A stretch of DNA of 8,437 bases from Rickettsiales bacterium (GTDB lineage: Bacteria > Pseudomonadota > Alphaproteobacteria > Rickettsiales > Anaplasmataceae): NCBI GenBank assembly GCA_031281335.1, contig JAITFM010000015.1, positions 1 to 8,437 of the forward strand. The letters run 5' to 3'. The notes beneath the pieces were generated by a model that saw only the letters and a program-made list of their open reading frames with translations, ran no database searches and had not been told where the DNA came from. The position numbers were made by a program, and so were the translations under genes. Positions 6,389 to 8,437 of the stretch are shown here, in pieces (position 1 is the stretch's first letter; every line of letters begins with the position of its first letter).

Positions 6389-7396
6389 TTAATAACTTTC
6401 CAATTCCCACTTTGGCCTTGGTGTAAAATTGAGTGAATCCATATAACTCCTCTGTAATTTTTCGATGCCTGTCCACCCAACCATTACTGCATTGTCTGTA
6501 CATAGGTTGCTTGGGGGAAAAAATACGTTCAAGTTTATGTGTTTCTTTAATTTTTCTCTCAGGAAATTATTTGCTGCAACCCCGCCAGTAATGACAAAAT
6601 CATTGATTTCGATATTTAAAGATGCAGCCATAATAGCTGCATTTTTGACTCTATCGAGTAGTATATCGCTAACACACTCTTGAAATGAAGCGCATACATC
6701 ACGCACATCTTGCTCGCTCATTTCAAGTTCTTGCACTAAGTTTTTTACTGCTGTTTTGATTCCAGAAAACGAAAGATCACATCCAGTACGGTTTTTCATC
6801 GCCCTTGGAAGTTTAAATCTTGTACCATCACCCTTTTTAGCTAATTTTTCAATTAGTGGACCTCCTGGATAGCTTAAACCCAGCATCTTAGCGACTTTAT
6901 CAAACGCTTCACCCAACGAATCGTCCAGCGTTTCTCCAAGTTTAATGTATTTACCTACATCCTGTGCGATTAAAAATTGGCAGTGACCACCTGATATTAA
7001 TAGGACTAAAAACGGAAATTTGACTTCATATAGTAACCTAATAACTAGCGCATGTGCTTCCAAATGATTAACTGCAATGAATGGTTTTTGTGCTGCATGT
7101 GCAATCGCTTTGGCCATCATTGTGCCAACTATTAATCCACCTATGAGCCCTGGTCCTGATGTTGCTGCGATCGCATCCAGATCACAAAAATTAAGGTTAG
7201 ATTTTTCTATAGCACTTTTTATTAGACCACTTAAATGCTCCATGTGAGTGCGTGACGCTACTTCAGGGATCACCCCACCGCGTTTTTTGTGTTCTGTTTG
7301 AGAAAGAATCTCGTGGGCAAGGACTTGCTTATCACTATTTACAATTGCTGCCGCAGTTTCATCGCAGCTTGTTTCAATAGCTAAGATAGTTTTCAC
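6389..7396 (-). CDS. tsaD: tRNA N6-adenosine threonylcarbamoyltransferase TsaD
   Basis: TsaD transfers the threonylcarbamoyl group made by TsaC onto A37 of ANN-decoding tRNAs, working with TsaB and TsaE in the cytoplasm; the family was formerly called Gcp/YgjD. The 335-aa product is full length for the bacterial family. Motifs include the ASKHA start ILAIETSCDETAAAIV (4-19), RGGVIPEVASR (39-49), the metal-binding HLEAH (111-115), the nucleotide-binding ISGGHCQ (134-140), LSFSGIKTAVKN (208-219), TGGVAANNFLR (270-280) and CTDNAVM (299-305) with the metal ligand Asp301. The start is GTG at 7394-7396, directly before the conserved KTILAIETS; there is no clear Shine-Dalgarno and no better start. 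It lies 71 bp downstream of the HExxH gene with a possible promoter of its own in the gap. Confidence 0.96.
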   Translation of the reverse strand: MKTILAIETSCDETAAAIVNSDKQVLAHEILSQTEHKKRGGVIPEVASRTHMEHLSGLIKSAIEKSNLNFCDLDAIAATSGPGLIGGLIVGTMMAKAIAHAAQKPFIAVNHLEAHALVIRLLYEVKFPFLVLLISGGHCQFLIAQDVGKYIKLGETLDDSLGEAFDKVAKMLGLSYPGGPLIEKLAKKGDGTRFKLPRAMKNRTGCDLSFSGIKTAVKNLVQELEMSEQDVRDVCASFQECVSDILLDRVKNAAIMAASLNIEINDFVITGGVAANNFLREKLKKHINLNVFFPPSNLCTDNAVMVGWTGIEKLQRSYMDSLNFTPRPKWELESY

Positions 7397-7423
7397 GTAT
7401 ACTTGAGCACTTTAATTATAAAA

Positions 7424-7452
7424 ACTATACTCTAAAATGCCGTGAAAGTTAA
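7424..7452 (-). promoter_or_regulatory. Candidate tsaD promoter
   Basis: On the minus strand, TTAACT (7447-7452, four of six) and TATAGT (7424-7429, five of six) are separated by 17 bp in the 71-bp gap before tsaD. A perfect TATAAT at 7415-7420 also exists, but its 17-bp partner is ACGGCA, which does not resemble a -35 box. Confidence 0.35.
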
Positions 7453-7467
7453 CTATATTCTGCTAAG

Positions 7468-8205
7468 TTAATCATCATCTCCAAAGATAGAGCTAATTTT
7501 TTTGCCCCCAGGAGAAAACTTACCAGTCCAGCTACTCTTCCCCTTGGTCACGTCTTGAATGGCAGTTTTATTGCTGTATTCCTTTATTTCCTTATCTATT
7601 CTGTCCATTATTTGTGGGTCCAGGCAACTCTTTTTCCATTGGTCGGTAGCAAGGAATACCCTGTTTAAATCTTGAGTGCGAATTAAGTACTCTTTATCTT
7701 TAGGGTAAACCTCTTGCGCCCAAGCAAATAGCTCAAAATAGCGTGCAAATAATTCCGATGCGCGTGATTTTGCAGTCTGATAAGCTTGTATCTCCTTAAA
7801 TATAACTTGACCGATAATTCTCTGTACAAGAATATTTGCTTGCTTTAGGTTCTGCTCAATATCCTGATAGACTTTATGGAGAAATTCCTGCTCTAGCTTC
7901 AGGTTCAGCTCATTTTCAACCATATGTGAAAGTTCATGTACTATAATGTACGGATTTGACCTTCTCAGCACAATAACGTACCTATTTACAACGGAAGATT
8001 GAATTGTTTTGCATACTCCTTCTTCCATATCTACTAATCCCTCTCTATATACTTCAAACGAGAGCCTATTTTGCTTTATTAGTGATAAAGTAAGGTTTAA
8101 TGTGTTCCTAAACTTCTCAAATTGATAGAGATATTCTATATACCGTGTGGTATTCTCACTATTCCCCACTTTAGTAGCTTGCCTTATTAAGTTCCTAATT
8201 AGCAT
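7468..8205 (-). CDS. Putative zinc metallopeptidase-like protein with an HELSH motif
   Basis: The family is not recognised by name. The 245-aa product carries HELSH at 90-94 within the hydrophobic-flanked text PYIIVHELSHMVEN, a good match to the HExxH zinc-protease consensus (His90, Glu91, His94). About 57 residues later, SELFARYFELFA (150-161) offers Glu151 as a third, gluzincin-type ligand, in the ExFAxxF style seen in anthrax-lethal-factor-like peptidases. The region between is helical. There is no signal peptide or membrane segment. The C-terminus (from about 218) is Lys/Gly/Ser-rich and ends in three aspartates. The start is ATG at 8203-8205 with a stop two codons upstream in frame; the Shine-Dalgarno is weak. 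Catalytic activity and substrate are inferred from the motif only; it could be a housekeeping enzyme or a secreted effector. Confidence 0.8.
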   Translation of the reverse strand: MLIRNLIRQATKVGNSENTTRYIEYLYQFEKFRNTLNLTLSLIKQNRLSFEVYREGLVDMEEGVCKTIQSSVVNRYVIVLRRSNPYIIVHELSHMVENELNLKLEQEFLHKVYQDIEQNLKQANILVQRIIGQVIFKEIQAYQTAKSRASELFARYFELFAWAQEVYPKDKEYLIRTQDLNRVFLATDQWKKSCLDPQIMDRIDKEIKEYSNKTAIQDVTKGKSSWTGKFSPGGKKISSIFGDDD

Positions 8206-8358
8206 ACTTTGTTACTATAGCGACATTTCTGCTTTATACTCGGAAATTGACTCATTACAAAGTGTTTTTAGGGAGCCTTATTGTGTATATAGCCAATACC
8301 AAATCATGCCACTACACGAGCATAAGCCTACAAGCTAACGCGAGATAAAAAAAACTAC
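8206..8358. other. Intergenic stretch without a supported gene
   Basis: This AT-rich spacer separates the HExxH gene (minus strand) from the plus-strand promoter at the right edge. Minus-strand TATAGT and TATAAA boxes occur close before the HExxH start, but neither has a convincing -35. The plus-strand open frame here begins inside the HExxH gene and resembles no protein I know. Confidence 0.4.
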
Positions 8359-8387
8359 TTGACAACCTTCGCCGCCACCCTTATTAT
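8359..8387 (+). promoter_or_regulatory. Strong sigma70-type promoter for a gene beyond the right edge
   Basis: A perfect TTGACA (8359-8364), an exact 17-bp spacer and TATTAT (8382-8387, five of six) form the strongest plus-strand promoter in the window. The spacer is GC-rich (CGCCGCCACCC), unlike its surroundings, so the match is not a by-product of AT richness. The expected start is near 8394. No start codon with a ribosome binding site follows before the window ends. Confidence 0.65.
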
Positions 8388-8400
8388 AGTACTGTAGGTG

Positions 8401-8414
8401 TTTTAGGCCTAAAA
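8401..8414. repeat. 14-bp perfect palindrome just downstream of the promoter
   Basis: TTTTAGGCCTAAAA is fully self-complementary and begins about seven bases after the predicted transcription start. Its place fits an operator that blocks a polymerase leaving the promoter. A restriction-type or chance palindrome is possible. No other copy was noticed in the window. Confidence 0.35.
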
Positions 8415-8437
8415 TTTATCTTTAATCTTGTATTAAG

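Noticed and set aside
6309..6503. 64-codon minus-strand ORF overlapping the tsaD 3' end
   Set aside because: It lies in another frame of tsaD and continues into AT-rich spacer, with no support as a gene.
8199..8255. 18-residue minus-strand ORF overlapping the start of the HExxH gene, possible leader peptide
   Set aside because: It has no Shine-Dalgarno, no recognisable regulatory residues and no attenuator-like hairpins; chance is sufficient.
8147..8338. 63-codon plus-strand open frame with a hydrophobic start
   Set aside because: Its first third is antisense to the start of the HExxH gene, it has no ribosome binding site, and it ends just before the real promoter at 8359.

Overview
The window looks like chromosomal DNA of a Rickettsiales endosymbiont, most likely Wolbachia (Anaplasmataceae). 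It is strongly AT-rich, and its genes have AT-biased codons and loose operon structure. The gene set fits that group: a split-off rimM next to efp, tsaD, a PrtD-type type I secretion ATPase, one phosphohexomutase, and a large acidic/lysine-rich coiled-coil protein. The genus call rests on overall gene character and recollection of such genomes, not on a search.

Layout, left to right. (1) Positions 1-861, minus strand: rimM (355-861) followed by the 5' half of efp (1-291, running off the left edge). Each has its own near-consensus promoter; the rimM promoter sits so close to the ATG that the message may be leaderless. (2) 862-1072: a gene-poor spacer with an intergenic-repeat-like stretch and a doubtful 25-codon ORF. 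(3) 1073-2959, minus: a coiled-coil protein. Its frame is interrupted by a TAG at 1352-1354 and then stays open for 92 more codons, so the 535-aa product appears to be a shortened form of a roughly 628-aa protein. (4) 2960-3099: a divergent promoter region. (5) 3100-4461, plus: phosphomannomutase/phosphoglucomutase. (6) 4471-6213, minus: type I secretion ABC transporter, convergent with the mutase across a 9-bp gap that lies inside a 9-bp inverted repeat. (7) 6389-7396, minus: tsaD, GTG start. (8) 7468-8205, minus: a 245-aa protein with an HELSH zinc-protease motif. (9) 8206-8437: no convincing gene, but a strong plus-strand promoter (perfect TTGACA, 17-bp spacer, TATTAT) with a 14-bp perfect palindrome just downstream of the expected start site, driving something beyond the right edge.

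The genes do not form one pathway. rimM, efp and tsaD are core translation functions (30S maturation, rescue of polyproline stalling, t6A tRNA modification). The mutase makes sugar phosphates. The secretion ATPase needs HlyD-like and TolC-like partners that are not in the window. The two candidates for lineage-specific or host-interaction biology are the interrupted coiled-coil protein and the HExxH protein. I see no defence system, CRISPR array, RNA gene or intact mobile element.
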